DNA of 64,000 nt from Methylomagnum ishizawai (GTDB lineage Bacteria > Pseudomonadota > Gammaproteobacteria > Methylococcales > Methylococcaceae). This document shows, piece after piece, positions 1-9,679 of this stretch (its first letter is position 1; each line of letters starts with the position of its first letter). The DNA lies in contig NZ_FXAM01000001.1 of assembly GCF_900155475.1 (NCBI RefSeq), forward strand, positions 1 to 64,000. Reading direction: 5' to 3'. The translations under genes and the position numbers were made by a program. A model generated the notes under the pieces. That model was not told the DNA's origin. It ran no database searches and was given only the letters and a program-made list of their open reading frames with translations.

Positions 1-333
1 CGAGCAACGCCTGGGGCGCTCGGCTTCGCGGGCCACGCGGCGGACCTCGCGGCCCGCTATGCCGCCAACCAAGCGCGGGCGATGCCAGCCATCTGGGCGA
101 GGAATCGCGCTACGCCCTGCGGATCGGCCACGATCCCGGCGCGGCGCTGCGGCTGGCCCAGGCCAATTGGTCGGTCCAGCGTGAACCCGCGATGCGCGGG
201 CGGTGTTGGAAGCGGCCCAGGCCGCCCGGCAACCGGAAGCGGCCCGGCCGTGTTGGATTTCCTGGCCCGCAGCGGACTCCAGGATGCCCGGCTCGCGCCC
301 CTGGTCGCCGCCCTGGCGGGAGGTGCCCGATGA
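1..333 (+). pseudogene. 3' end of a TPR-like protein, frameshifted
   Basis: The window opens inside a gene. Frame 1 reads an Ala-rich helical stretch up to about base 80. The plausible protein then continues in frame 3 (LGEESRYALRIGHDPGAAL, about 90-180). It returns to a frame ending VLDFLARSGLQDARLAPLV with TGA at 331-333. The alternating helices resemble the C-terminus of a tetratricopeptide protein, which often precedes HupE/UreJ-like genes. The stop overlaps the ATG of the next gene (ATGA), so the two were probably co-translated. At least two single-base indels are needed to read through. I cannot tell from sequence alone whether this is decay or sequencing error. The family assignment is an inference from helix pattern and context. 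Confidence 0.45.
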
Positions 334-1453
334 TCCGGCTTATGGTTTGGGTATTCGCGCTCTGGCTGGTTGCCGCCGCCGCCCTGGCCCATAAGGCCAG
401 TGACAGCTATTTGAGCTTGGAGACCACGGCGGCGGGCATTACGGGACGCTGGATATCGCTTTGCGCGACCTGGACGAGGCGGTGGGCTTGGATGGCGACG
501 ACGATGGCACGATCACCTGGGCGAGCTACGCCGCCGGGCGGCGGCGATCCAGTCCTACGCCCTGGCCGGCTCAAGCTGGAATCCGGGAACCGGCCTTGCC
601 CGTTGGAACCGGGGAAAATACGGGTGGACCACCACAGCGACGGGGACTTATGCCGTGCTGGGCTTCGCCGCCCATTGCGCCGCCGGACCGGAGCGGCTGA
701 CGGTGGAATACCGGCTGTTGTTCGATCTGGACCCGCAGCACCGGGGCTTGCTGCGGCTGACGGCGGACGGAACCACGCAGACGGCGGTGTTCGCGCCCAT
801 GGCGCGCGGCAGGTGTTCGAACCCGCATCCACACCGTGGCGGGGCTTCGTCCAGTATGTGCGGAAGGGGTTTGGCATATCTGGACCGGCTACGACCACAT
901 CTTGTTTTTGTTGAGCCTGTTGCTGCCCGCCGTGCTGGTGCGCGAGGCGGGGGCGTGGCGACCCGCGCCCAGGTTCCGCGACGCGCTATGGGACGCGGTG
1001 CGGATCGTGACGGCCTTCACCCTGGCCCATTCCCTGACCTTGAGCCTCGCGGCGCTGGGGTATCTGGCCTTGCCCTCGCGTTGGGTGGAAGCGGCCATCG
1101 CCGCTTCGGTGGTCGCCGCCGCCTTGAACAATATCTTCCCGCTGCTGCATGGGCGGCGGACGCGGTTGGCGTTCTTGTTCGGCTGGGTGCATGGGCTGGG
1201 GTTCGCCAGCGTGTTGCTGGACCTGGCCTGCCCCGGCTGTGCGCTTGGTGGTTTGGCGGGGTTCAACCTGGGGGTGGAAGCAGGACAACTGGTCTTGGTG
1301 GCCGGATTCCTGCCCCTGGCCTATGGCCTGAGCCGTTCGCCCTGGTATCCACCCGCCGTCCTGCGCTGGGGTTCCGCCGCCATCGCGCTGTTGGCCGGTG
1401 TATGGCTGGTGGAGCGCGGCTTCGACCTCAAGCTTCTATCCTTCCCAAGTTAG
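330..1453 (+). pseudogene. HupE/UreJ-family membrane protein, frameshifted in its N-terminal half
   Basis: The start ATG at 330 overlaps the upstream TGA and is followed by a hydrophobic signal segment (MIRLMVWVFALWLVAAAALA). The reading frame then breaks several times between about 430 and 860: pieces continue as LDIALRDLDEAVGLDGDDDG, then VLGFAAHCAAGPERLTVEYR, then VFEPASTPWRGFVQYV. From about 860 the frame is clean and encodes the diagnostic segment VWHIWTGYDHILFLLSLLLP, followed by several membrane helices to residue end LLSFPS. That His-rich helix and the multi-helix tail match the HupE_UreJ_2 family, thought to be a metal-related membrane transporter. At least three indels are needed to restore one ORF. 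The TAG stop lies in a dispersed repeat (see repeat at 1451). Confidence 0.65.
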
Positions 1454-1490
1454 GGCATTTTCGGTTTGGGCTTATGCTCAGCTTGGCGCG
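1451..1490 (+). repeat. Dispersed intergenic repeat, copy A (partial)
   Basis: Starting with the TAG stop codon of the HupE-like gene, TAGGGCATTTTCGGTTTGGG and the following TTATGCTCAGC align with the right end of the 129-bp element at 48661-48789 read on the minus strand. They differ at a few scattered bases and one indel. The distal part overlaps the 3' end of the convergent anti-sigma gene, so only the first 25-30 bases are a confident match. Confidence 0.5.
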
Positions 1491-2077
1491 GGCGCGGGCC
1501 GGAACTGGTTGTCCAACCCGACCAAGGCCAGAAAGGTGCAGTCGGTCTCGGCATGGACTTCCTCGTGCAAGGTGCCGGGGTCGGCGCGGCAATAATCGCC
1601 GGGGCCGAGCCGGTACCCGGACAGGGTGATACTGCCGGACAACATCAAAAGCTCCTCGGTTTGGGCGTGCCAATGGCGGGGGTAGACGCTGCCCGCCGCC
1701 ATGCTCACCAGATTGCTGGCGTAATTGCGGGCCGGATCGAAATGCAGGGTTTTCACCCGGATGCCGGGCAGGCCGGTCTCTTGCCAATCCATGCGCCCGG
1801 CGAAAACCACGGCGATGCCGGGACTCAGGGCCACCTGGGCGGGCGGGCTGCTTCGGCGCGGATGGCCGCCAACAGCCGTTTTTCAGGCGTGGCGGGGCGG
1901 CGACTCGGGCGCGAGCCCGCCCAGCGCGGCGGCGGCTTCGGCCAACCGGACCAGTTCGTCGCGGGCGGCGGCGTCGTCTTGCAAGCGGGATTCGAAGCGC
2001 GAGCGCTCCTCCCCGTCCAATAAACCCAGCGCATGCAGCGCGGCCAGACCGGCCCAATCGTCGGTGGTATCGCTCAT
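1478..2077 (-). pseudogene. ChrR-like cupin anti-sigma factor, frameshifted
   Basis: The N-terminal piece (from ATG at 2077) reads LAALHALGLLDGEERSRFES, typical of anti-sigma N-terminal domains. The middle piece RLLAAIRAEAARP lies in a second frame. The C-terminal piece (about 1850-1478) carries a ChrR-type cupin with PRHWHAQTEELLMLSGSI. Two small indels between 1840 and 1900 would join them into one protein of about 200 residues. The ATG overlaps the TGA of the upstream ECF sigma gene (ATGA), the usual sigma/anti-sigma coupling. Family members sequester an ECF sigma factor and release it in response to oxidative or singlet-oxygen-type stress. The cupin histidines and Glu are present, but metal binding is an inference. 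Confidence 0.65.
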
Positions 2078-2653
2078 AACAGCCCGTCCTCCCGCCCGCC
2101 AAGCAGTTCGCGCAGCCGGCCCAGCCCTTGGCGGATATGGGTTTTGACCGTGCCCAGCGGCAAGCGGCTATATTCGGCGATCTCGCTATGGCTCAAGCCC
2201 TGGAAGAAGGCCAGCGCCAGTAATTGGCGTTGGACCGGCGGCAATTGTTCCAGGCAGTTCCGCACCAGGGCTTGGCGCTGGTCGGCGGCGGCTTGTTCCT
2301 CGGGTGGGAACTGGTGGGGATCGGGCAGCGATTCCGAAGGCTCGTCGTCCAGGAGCGCGGTGTTGGACTTGTGCGAACGCAAGCGGTCGATGGGCCCGGC
2401 TGCGGGCGAGCAGGATGAGCCAGGCCCAGGGCGAACCCCGCGATGCGCGATAGCTGCCGGCCTCGCGCCAGATTTGCAGATAGGTGTCCAGGGTGGTTTC
2501 CTCCGCGAGGGCTTCGTCTTTCAGGATATGCTGGATCAAGCCGTGGACCTTGCCACTGGTGGCGTCGTAGAACGCGGCGAACGCGGCCTCATCGCCCTGG
2601 GCGATGGCCGCCAGCCAGCTTTGGAGTTCGGCGTCAGGGCGCGGTTCCGGCAA
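2074..2653 (-). pseudogene. ECF RNA polymerase sigma factor, single frameshift
   Basis: Translation most likely starts at TTG 2653, preceded by a good Shine-Dalgarno (AAGGAG, 7-nt spacer). Region 2 reads AFAAFYDATSGKVHGLIQHI and region 4 ends with LPPVQRQLLALAFFQGLSHS and GTVKTHIRQGLGRLRELL. Between them the frame is lost near 2395-2400 in a GGGCCC run. Deleting one base there gives LLARSRAIDRLRSHKSNTAL, exactly what an ECF sigma factor needs, so the gene is intact apart from one indel. It would direct RNA polymerase to a stress regulon under control of the ChrR-like partner, whose ATG overlaps its stop. The product would be about 193 residues, normal for the family. Confidence 0.75.
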
Positions 2654-2786
2654 GTGCGTTCTCCTTGGATAAGCTTACGGACGCGGTGGCCGGTTGGATG
2701 TGGGAATCCAGCGGGCCGCCGTGGTCGGCCTAGTGTAAGCCAAGGAGGTGGGCCGGAATGCGACGCCGCGACGCTATCCCGGCGCT

Positions 2787-5088
2787 TCACGGCCCGCCGG
2801 TTTCGATCCGCACTTCCGCCGGCCATTCCCCGACCGTCACCGCGTCCGCCCGTGAAGGCCGGGCTGGGCCGGCCATTGATCCACACCGCCCGCACGGGCC
2901 GGTCCAGCGGCGGCCGGATGACGAACTTGCCGGGCGGCACGGTCATATCGCCGCCGAGCTGAGGCGCAATGTCCCATCGCCGCCGCGCTTGAGGGTGTAG
3001 TCGAGGACGCCGAATCCGGTCGGCAAGCGCCGCACGCCCACGCCGCTTTCACTTTCCAGCCAGTCCTTGGGGATGCCCGCCGCCAGCACCAGGCGTGGTC
3101 GCTGTCGCGTTCGTAGGCGTAAAAGCTCCGCACGGCCTTCACGAATTCCGCGCCGATCCAAGCATGGGGCATGTCGCCGATGAACTTGGCGCTTGAGGGT
3201 CGCGCCAGACCACTTCGGCCCACTGATTCCATGCCTTCGGACGCTGGCCGGCCAAAAGGAAATCCAGCACGGCCAAAGCCTGCTCGCGACGGCCCAGCCG
3301 CACCAGCGCCTCGACCGTCCGCACTTCGTAGGGGGTATAGGCGTCCCAGTCCAATTGACCGGCCCGGCGCTTCTGGAAATAGGCCCAATATTCGTCGAAG
3401 GTCTGGCGCAAGGCGTCTTGCGGCAGGTTCGGTACTTCGCTGCCCAGGTTCACGATCATGGCCGTGGCGTTGGAATCGAAATCCCCGAGTTCCACCGAAC
3501 CCGGCAGGTAGCCGATATTGCGCCGTTCCATCGTGAGTTTCAGCGCCGCGTAGACGTCGGCCCGGAAAGCATCGCGCAAGGCGGCGAACCGGGCGGCTTC
3601 CGGGGCGTCCAAGCGCCGCGCCAGTTCGGTGGCGTCGGCCAGTCCGCGCAAGCCCCAGAAATCATCCCAGAACGAATGCACCGGACGGGCCGAATAACCC
3701 TCGTGGCTGATGGATTCCGGCAGCAGGCCGTAAAAGGCTTGCCGGTCGGGCGTCCGATAGTCCGGGACCAGGCGCTGGGCGCGCAAGGCTTCGATATAAG
3801 CCACGGTTTTGACCAGCGAGGGCCACAGGTCGCGCACCAAACCCAAGTCGTGGGTGTAGCGCTGGTATTCGTAGACCGCGTGGATGAATTCGCCGGGGCT
3901 GTCGTTCTCCGGCGTGGGGTCCGCGCCACGGCTGTCCACGCAACAGGGAATCTTGCCGTCCGGGTACTGGAATCCGGCATACCATGCCAGGAAACGCCGC
4001 ACGGTGTCCGGGTAGCCCATGCCCAGCAGGGCCGAGGCCATCACGGTGGAATCCCGGACCCAACTGCGGGCATAGGCGCGGCTGCCGGGGAATAGCGCCG
4101 GGCCGTCGCGGTTGATGAGGATATAGGCCAGGTTGCTACGCACGGCGTCGAGCAGGCCGCGGGCTGCGGGCGGGCCGAGCAATTCGGCGCGGGAGAGCTT
4201 GGCCTGCCAATGGTCCAGGCTGGCTTGCAGGGCGGCGTGGGCGAAATCCCCGCCCCGGCCCGACCGCGCCTGGGCCGTGTCGGCGAAGGTGGCCGGGTCC
4301 AGGTCCGGTACGGCGAGATAAACGTCCCGCGCCGCGCCGGGCGCTAGGTCGAGATCGTATGCGAGGACGGCGGAAGCTTGGCCCTGGGGATCGTGGGCTT
4401 GGGTTCCACGCGGCGGCTTGTTCCGGGCCAGGGCGCGGATCAGCGGACCCGCCCCCTGGGCCATGGCTCCGAAACGGTCGGGCGGCGTCAGCGCCACCAC
4501 GGTCCGCCCATCGACCCGGATCAACGGCCCTTCCCGCCGGATCGCGTGGATCGGAGCCACGCCGCCGACCATGTTCAGCGATTGCCAGGGCGGATTGACC
4601 TGGAAGGGTCGGAGCGCCAACCAAAGCTTTGCCCGTTGCCGCTCCTGGCCGGTGTTTTCGACCCGGTAGCGGGCGTAGAGCGCGGCTTCCGCGCCGTCTG
4701 TCGCGTAGGCGGTAATATCCAGGACGAGATTCCGCCCCCGCCAAGCCACCGAGGGCACCGGCAGATAGCCCAGCGCCAAGGAGGGGCTGGGCGCGGCCTC
4801 GTTCCAGGTCGTCAAAGTCCCTTGGGCATATAAAAACGGCTCGATGGAAAACGCCGCCCGGTCCACTTCCAAAGTCCCTTCCTTGTTCAGCAAACCTTCC
4901 CGATCGCCCGCGGCGGCACCGACCACGGTGAAATAGCTTTGCTCGCCCAGGAAATATCTGGGGTAGTGGCCGCGTGGAGCCCACCGGGCGGCGGCTTCGG
5001 CGGCAGTGTTGGACGGGGTGGCTCCGGTGGCGGTATTGATCGCAAGCGCCGCCAAAACCAGGAAACAACGGAGGGAGGATGCAGGCAT
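2787..5088 (-). pseudogene. Secreted six-hairpin glycosidase-like protein, frameshifted C-terminus
   Basis: From ATG 5088 an open frame of about 640 residues begins with a signal peptide (RCFLVLAALAINTATGA). It continues through a beta-rich N-terminal domain into an (alpha/alpha)6-type domain with SRAYARSWVRDSTVMASALL and QWAEVVWRDPQAPSS. Family relatives are glucoamylase/rhamnosidase-like glycoside hydrolases; the Arg/Asp segment resembles their substrate-pocket motif. Substrate is unknown. After about 3215 the coding potential hops frames: KFIGDMPHAWIGAEFVKAVR, then LVLAAGIPKDWLESESGVGV, then MTVPPGKFVIRPPLDRPVRA, then VTVGEWPAEVRIETGGP with TGA at 2787. All losses are 1-2 base indels within the last 450 bases, so the intact protein would be about 765 residues. 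Confidence 0.6.
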
Positions 5089-5186
5089 GGTGATCGTTGG
5101 GGAAGCCGCGGGTCAGGCAAGGATAGGAAAGATGGGCCGGATTTGGCCAGGGCGTGGCGGGCAAACCGCCTGGGGCTACGGGCATG

Positions 5187-5220
5187 AAAAAGCCGGTTCC
5201 AAAGGGGGGCTGGAACCGGC
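5187..5220 (-). terminator. Rho-independent terminator after the lytic transglycosylase
   Basis: Perfect 10-bp stem GCCGGTTCCA/TGGAACCGGC (5192-5201 with 5211-5220), a 9-base loop, and a run of five T on the minus strand (A at 5187-5191). It would stop minus-strand transcription coming from the lytic transglycosylase before the glycosidase. Confidence 0.8.
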
Positions 5221-5305
5221 CTAAACCCACCGTAGGTGCAGACGACGGTGGGATTAGGATAATCCTGTATAGCGCCGGGTCCGGTCAAACCCACTCTGTA
5301 TCGGC

Positions 5306-5322
5306 TTGTATCGTCGATACAA
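5306..5322. promoter_or_regulatory. 17-bp palindrome, possible operator
   Basis: TTGTATCG-T-CGATACAA is a perfect inverted repeat with a one-base centre, preceded 5 bases upstream by another GTATC. It sits between two genes with no T-tract, so an operator is more likely than a terminator. No regulator is identified. Confidence 0.3.
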
Positions 5323-5379
5323 AGCACAGTAATAAGGGGCTTTACCAAGCCGGGCGGCGGCGGGATTCGCCAATCCACC

Positions 5380-6426
5380 CTAGGGCTGGCTTTCCGCCGG
5401 GGTTTGGAGGCCCGGTGCCAATTCCGAGAAATAACGCTCGGGCTGGCTGGCGATTTCGCGGGCGGCCAGGAATTCGGCGTAATAATTGCGCGAAGCGAAG
5501 CCGAACAAGGGGCTGTCGTATTCTTCCACCATGCGCATGAAATCATGGCCGTAGCGGCCACGGGCGCGTTTCATGCCGTTGATGCCGTGGTTGTAGGAGG
5601 TGATCGCCATCGGCCAGTTGCCGATGTTGGCATAGGCGTATTTCAGGTACCGCGCCGCGCCCTGGGTGGAGGCGATGGGGTCGAGCCGGGGGTCGGCGGC
5701 ACCGTTCACGGGCATGAATTTCTCCGCCGCGCCCTTGGTGAATTGCCAGATGCCGACCGCCCCCGCCGAGGACCGCGCCGCCGCCTGGAACGAGGACTCC
5801 ACATGAGGCAGGTAGGCCAATTCCTCGGGCAGGCCGTTGTCGCGGAAAATCTTGCGGAACCGCGCCTCGTAGCGGGCGCCGATTTCCAGGCCGCGCCGGA
5901 AGCGCTCGCGCATCCCGCGCTGGGAGCGGATGCGCTTGGCGGCGTTGTGGGCCATGGCGCGGAGGTCGCGGCGCTGGCCGCCGGTCAGCAGGATGGCGGT
6001 GGCACGGTCTTCCGCGTCCAGGGCTGTGCCGGTATCCAGTTTGGTTTCCAGGGCGTACAGGCGGTCCTGCCAATAGCTGCGGCGGTTGGCGACCCAGGCT
6101 TTCTGGTCGGCGGTAAGGCTTTCCCCGACGGCGGGAAATTCCAGGACTTCGTAAATGGTGTCGAGATAACGGTCGTCGTGGATGACCACCACCGCACGGC
6201 CCCAGGTCGCATAGACATTGCGCCAGAACGCCACCTGGGCTTCCAGCGCGGCGGGCCTGGGAAAGACGCCGGAATGGCGGGTGTGGTCGGGCAGGGCGCG
6301 GTAGGGATTGGGGGGGTGGAGGATACCGACCGGGCTGGGTTTGGGCGCGGGGGTTTGATGGCCGCAAGCGGCCAGCAATAGCAGCAGCGTCGGCAAGAAG
6401 CCGTGGCGTAGATAGGCGGAAAGCAT
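5380..6426 (-). CDS. Lytic murein transglycosylase, MltD-like lipoprotein (SLT domain)
   Basis: Protein of 348 residues that starts with a lipoprotein signal peptide (LPTLLLLLAAC, lipobox Cys21), so it is probably an envelope lipoprotein. The C-terminal half is a goose-type SLT domain. LAYLPHVESSFQ carries the catalytic Glu, AVGIWQFTKGAAEKF is the substrate-groove motif, and MAITSYNHGINGM completes it. These enzymes cleave the MurNAc-GlcNAc bond of peptidoglycan to leave 1,6-anhydro ends. Unlike E. coli MltD there are no LysM repeats after the catalytic domain, so it is a short MltD/SLT variant. The ATG at 6426 was chosen because it gives the lipoprotein signal; an upstream in-frame start would only add a polar leader. 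The gene is followed by a strong terminator. Confidence 0.8.
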   Translation of the reverse strand: MLSAYLRHGFLPTLLLLLAACGHQTPAPKPSPVGILHPPNPYRALPDHTRHSGVFPRPAALEAQVAFWRNVYATWGRAVVVIHDDRYLDTIYEVLEFPAVGESLTADQKAWVANRRSYWQDRLYALETKLDTGTALDAEDRATAILLTGGQRRDLRAMAHNAAKRIRSQRGMRERFRRGLEIGARYEARFRKIFRDNGLPEELAYLPHVESSFQAAARSSAGAVGIWQFTKGAAEKFMPVNGAADPRLDPIASTQGAARYLKYAYANIGNWPMAITSYNHGINGMKRARGRYGHDFMRMVEEYDSPLFGFASRNYYAEFLAAREIASQPERYFSELAPGLQTPAESQP

Positions 6427-6709
6427 GGGGGTTCCCGGTATATCCCCATCCCGGAAGGCGTGGGTGGGGCTGATGGTTCTCGCGCCCGGAGGCGGTCTCG
6501 GTCGCACCCGGTGCCCCGCGTGGAAACGCCGATCAGCCGGTTGCTCGCCGGGACAATTCTAGTGCTTGCCCGGCGGCCGGTAAATTACGGACGGGGCTTG
6601 TCGCGCCCTTTTGCTGGAGCCGCCACGGCCATGGGAAACTCACGCCGCCCGGTTGTTGTCCCAATCGTCCTGAAGCGCCCCTTTCCCCCATCCCCGAGGC
6701 CCGATCCCT
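6427..6709. other. Divergent intergenic region, nothing recognised
   Basis: This 283-base gap separates the divergent lytic transglycosylase and msrP genes and must hold both promoters. No strong sigma70 box pair, riboswitch or repeat is evident by eye. Confidence 0.4.
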
Positions 6710-7642
6710 ATGCTGATCCAACGCCCCTCCGACATCCGTTCTTCGGAAATCACCCCCCCGGAATTGTTCCATGACCGCAGGCGTTTCCTGCAAATGACCC
6801 TGGGCGCCACGGCGCTGGCGGCGCTGCCCCCGGTCTTCGCGGCGGGCCTTCCCCTGGCGGGGATCAGGAAGAGCCAGTACACCGTGGACGACAAACCCAC
6901 GCCCTACGAATCCGTCACCACCTATAACAATTTCTACGAATTCGGCACGGCCAAGGAAGACCCGGCCCAATACGCCGGTGGCCTGAAAACCCGGCCCTGG
7001 ACCATCGCGGTGGAGGGCGAGGTCCACAAGGCCCAGGCTTTCGATATCGAGGATATCCTGAAAATGGCACCCTTGGAGGAACGCATCTACCGGCTGCGCT
7101 GCGTGGAGGCGTGGTCGATGGTCGTGCCCTGGGTGGGGTTTCCCTTGGCGGAATTGCTCAAGCGGGTGGAGCCGACCGGCAATGCCAAATTCGTGGAATT
7201 CACCACGCTGCAAGACGCCGCCCAAATGCCGGGGCAGCGCACCCGCGTGTTGGATTGGCCGTATCGGGAAGGCTTGCGGATGGACGAGGCCATGCATCCC
7301 TTGACCTTGCTGACGGTGGGGCTCTACGGCGAAGTCCTGCCTAACCAGAACGGCGCCCCGGTGCGGATCGTAGTGCCGTGGAAATATGGCTTCAAGAGCG
7401 CCAAATCCATCGTCAGGATCAGGCTGGTCGAGCAGCAGCCCCAGACCACCTGGAACGACGCCGCGCCGGGCGAATATGGGTTCTATGCCAACGTCAACCC
7501 GGCGGTGGACCATCCGCGCTGGAGCCAGGCCAAGGAGCGCCGCATCGGCGAGTTCTTGAAGCGCCCCAGCTTGCCATTCAATGGCTATGCCGAACAGGTC
7601 GCCCCGCTTTATGGCGGGATGGACCTGAAGAAATATTTCTAG
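6710..7642 (+). CDS. msrP: Protein-methionine-sulfoxide reductase, molybdopterin subunit MsrP (YedY)
   Basis: Protein of 310 residues with a twin-arginine leader ([10 protein letters not shown], residues 21-30) followed by a hydrophobic Ala/Leu segment, so it is exported folded by Tat. The oxidoreductase molybdopterin domain carries the conserved Cys131 ([10 protein letters not shown]) that ligates molybdenum, and the family C-terminus [20 protein letters not shown]. MsrP reduces methionine sulfoxide in periplasmic proteins with electrons from the quinone pool via the haem membrane subunit MsrQ. No msrQ follows here: the next gene is rimO, so the membrane partner must be elsewhere or replaced. 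Length and N-terminal [13 protein letters not shown] region match the family well. Confidence 0.93.
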   Translation: MLIQRPSDIRSSEITPPELFHDRRRFLQMTLGATALAALPPVFAAGLPLAGIRKSQYTVDDKPTPYESVTTYNNFYEFGTAKEDPAQYAGGLKTRPWTIAVEGEVHKAQAFDIEDILKMAPLEERIYRLRCVEAWSMVVPWVGFPLAELLKRVEPTGNAKFVEFTTLQDAAQMPGQRTRVLDWPYREGLRMDEAMHPLTLLTVGLYGEVLPNQNGAPVRIVVPWKYGFKSAKSIVRIRLVEQQPQTTWNDAAPGEYGFYANVNPAVDHPRWSQAKERRIGEFLKRPSLPFNGYAEQVAPLYGGMDLKKYF

Positions 7643-7648
7643 CGGCAC

Positions 7649-7679
7649 GCGGCTTCCCATGCTCCGTTTGGGAAGCCGC
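7649..7679 (+). terminator. Hairpin after msrP
   Basis: 10-bp perfect stem GCGGCTTCCC/GGGAAGCCGC with an 11-base loop, starting 7 bases after the msrP stop. There is no clear T-tract, so termination may be partial or Rho-assisted. Confidence 0.45.
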
Positions 7680-7750
7680 CAGGGATTCCCCTGCGTTCCG
7701 TCCGGGCGGCGGGCTAGAATAGCCGCCTTTTCCCTCCGTATCCCACGCCC

Positions 7751-9064
7751 ATGAAAACACCCCGCATCGGATTCGTCAGCCTCGGTTGCCCCAAAGCCCT
7801 GGTCGATAGCGAACGCATCCTCACCCAGCTCCGCGCCGAAGGCTACGAACTCTCCCCCACCTATCAAGATGCCGACCTGGTGGTGGTCAATACCTGCGGC
7901 TTCATCGACGCCGCCGTCGAGGAATCCTTGGATGCCATCGGCGAAGCCCTGGCCGAGAACGGCAAGGTCATCGTCACCGGCTGCCTGGGCGAACGCGCCG
8001 ACGAAATCCGCGCCCGCCATCCACAAGTCCTCGGCATCACGGGTGCCCACGCCTACGAGGCCGTGGTCGGGACCGTGCATGAGCATTTGCCGCCCTTGCA
8101 CGATCCTTTCGTCGATCTGGTGCCGCCCGAGGGCATCAAACTCACCCCGCGCCATTACGCCTATCTCAAGATTTCGGAGGGCTGTAACCACCGTTGCTCG
8201 TTCTGCATCATCCCGTCGCTGCGCGGCGATCTGCTCAGCCGCCCCATCGGCGAAGTGATGGGCGAGGCCGAGCGCCTGGTCGCCGCCGGGGTGAAGGAAT
8301 TGCTGGTAGTGTCGCAGGACACCAGCGCCTATGGCGTCGATCTGAAATACCGCACCGACTTCTGGGGCGGCAAGCCGCTCAAGACCCGCTTCCGCGATCT
8401 GGCCCAGGCTTTGGGCGGATTGGGTGTGTGGGTACGGCTGCATTATGTCTACCCTTACCCGCATGTGGACGAAGTGATTCCGCTGATGGCCGAGGGGAAA
8501 ATCCTGCCCTATCTGGATATTCCGTTCCAGCACGCCAACCCGCGTCTCCTCAAGCTGATGAAGCGCCCGGCGGCGGCGGAAGATGTGCTGATGCGGATCG
8601 AACGCTGGCGCGGCCTGTGCCCGGACCTAACTTTGCGCAGCACCTTCATCGTCGGCTTTCCCGGCGAGACCGAGGAGGAATTCGAGGAATTACTGGATTT
8701 CCTGGAGGAAGCCCAACTCGACCGGGTGGGCTGCTTCGCCTATTCGCCGGTGGAGGGGGCCGCCGCCAACGCCTTGCCCGACCCGGTGCCGGAAGCCGTC
8801 AAACAAGACCGGCTGGCCCGCTTCATGGAAGTGCAGGAACGCATCAGCGCCGAACGCCTACAGGCACGGGTCGGAGGCCGGGAAATGGTGCTGATCGACG
8901 AAGTGGTGGAAGAAGGCGCGGTCGCCCGCAGCCGGGCCGACGCCCCGGAAATCGATGGGCAGGTGTTCATCGATGGCGCGACCCAGCTCAAGGTCGGTGA
9001 GTTCGTCGAGGTGGTGATCGAGGAAGCCGACGAACACGATATGTGGGCGCATCTCGACGGCTAG
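7751..9064 (+). CDS. rimO: Ribosomal protein S12 methylthiotransferase RimO
   Basis: Protein of 437 residues, the normal RimO length. The N-terminal UPF0004 domain has the three auxiliary-cluster cysteines Cys13 ([11 protein letters not shown]), Cys49 (NTCGFI) and Cys78 (TGCLGE). The radical SAM domain has CNHRCSFC (Cys145, 149, 152), and a TRAM domain closes the protein ([18 protein letters not shown]). RimO adds a methylthio group to an Asp of ribosomal protein S12. The [13 protein letters not shown] insertion distinguishes it from the tRNA enzyme MiaB. It stands alone between msrP and the convergent slyD. Confidence 0.96.
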   Translation: MKTPRIGFVSLGCPKALVDSERILTQLRAEGYELSPTYQDADLVVVNTCGFIDAAVEESLDAIGEALAENGKVIVTGCLGERADEIRARHPQVLGITGAHAYEAVVGTVHEHLPPLHDPFVDLVPPEGIKLTPRHYAYLKISEGCNHRCSFCIIPSLRGDLLSRPIGEVMGEAERLVAAGVKELLVVSQDTSAYGVDLKYRTDFWGGKPLKTRFRDLAQALGGLGVWVRLHYVYPYPHVDEVIPLMAEGKILPYLDIPFQHANPRLLKLMKRPAAAEDVLMRIERWRGLCPDLTLRSTFIVGFPGETEEEFEELLDFLEEAQLDRVGCFAYSPVEGAAANALPDPVPEAVKQDRLARFMEVQERISAERLQARVGGREMVLIDEVVEEGAVARSRADAPEIDGQVFIDGATQLKVGEFVEVVIEEADEHDMWAHLDG

Positions 9065-9073
9065 GACAGGACG

Positions 9074-9098
9074 GCGGACGGCCCGGAGGACCGTCCGC
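9074..9098. terminator. Hairpin between convergent rimO and slyD
   Basis: Perfect 8-bp GC-rich stem GCGGACGG/CCGTCCGC with a 9-base loop lies in the 44-base gap between the two converging stops. It lacks a T-tract but could serve both directions. Confidence 0.35.
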
Positions 9099-9108
9099 GC
9101 GGCGGGGC

Positions 9109-9591
9109 TCAGTGATGATGACCACCGCCACCATGGACATGGCCATGGTCGAGTTCTTCGGCGGTGGCATCGCGGATGTCGGTGATTTCCACATCGAAGG
9201 TCAGGGCGATGCCGGCCATGGGGTGGTTGCCGTCCAGGATGACCTCGTCTTCGTCCACGCCCAGGACGGTCAGGAGTTGCAGCCCTTCCGGGGATTGGGC
9301 TTGGAACTGCATCCCCGGCAAGATTTCATCGACGCCCTGGAAGGCGCTCTTCGGCACCGATTGCACCAGGTCGTCGTCGCGGAGGCCATAGGCGTCCTCG
9401 GGCGCGATGGTGATCTTGAAGCTATCGCCGACCACGCGGTCGGTCAGGGCGTTTTCCAGGCCTGGAATGATGTTCCCCGCGCCATGCAGATAGGCCAAGG
9501 GGCCGTGGTCGCGGGAGGAATCGAGGACTTCGCCCTCGTCGTTGGTCAGGGTGTAGTGGATATGCACTACCTTTTGGGTCGCGATCCGCAT
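9109..9591 (-). CDS. slyD: FKBP-type peptidyl-prolyl cis-trans isomerase SlyD
   Basis: Protein of 160 residues. It has the SlyD architecture: an FKBP half at each end (MRIATQKVVHIHYTLTNDEG; FDVEITDIRDAT) around an inserted IF chaperone domain, and a His-rich metal-binding tail HGHVHGGGGHHH. It catalyses prolyl isomerisation, acts as a chaperone and binds nickel, with a known role in hydrogenase maturation in other bacteria. The HGAGNIIPGLE motif is the FKBP active-site segment. The histidine tail is shorter than in E. coli. It converges with rimO and appears monocistronic. Confidence 0.93.
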   Translation of the reverse strand: MRIATQKVVHIHYTLTNDEGEVLDSSRDHGPLAYLHGAGNIIPGLENALTDRVVGDSFKITIAPEDAYGLRDDDLVQSVPKSAFQGVDEILPGMQFQAQSPEGLQLLTVLGVDEDEVILDGNHPMAGIALTFDVEITDIRDATAEELDHGHVHGGGGHHH

Positions 9592-9653
9592 GGGAAATTC
9601 CTTGATTTGAAAGTTAAAATTTCATCATAACGGGTTTTCCCTCGGCTAAACAG

Positions 9654-9675
9654 CGCTTCCCGGTGACGGGAAGCG
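9654..9675 (-). terminator. Hairpin after the 66-residue membrane protein
   Basis: Perfect 9-bp stem CGCTTCCCG/CGGGAAGCG with a GTGA tetraloop lies directly after the stop at 9680, followed on the minus strand by a weak U-rich stretch (TGTTTAG). Confidence 0.4.
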
Positions 9676-9679
9676 GTTT

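Larger units (their letters stand above)
5089..5379. other. Intergenic region with terminator and palindromes
   Basis: No credible gene is seen here. The region holds the rho-independent terminator at 5187-5220, an inverted repeat with arms CCCACCGT/ACGGTGGG (5225-5251), and a 17-bp palindrome at 5306-5322. The upstream region of the glycosidase presumably contains its promoter, but no convincing -35/-10 pair stands out. Confidence 0.5.

Noticed and set aside
6533-8533. A 666-codon minus-strand open frame opposite msrP and rimO
   Set aside because: Antisense shadow of two genes with clear active-site motifs; no ribosome site and no recognisable domain.
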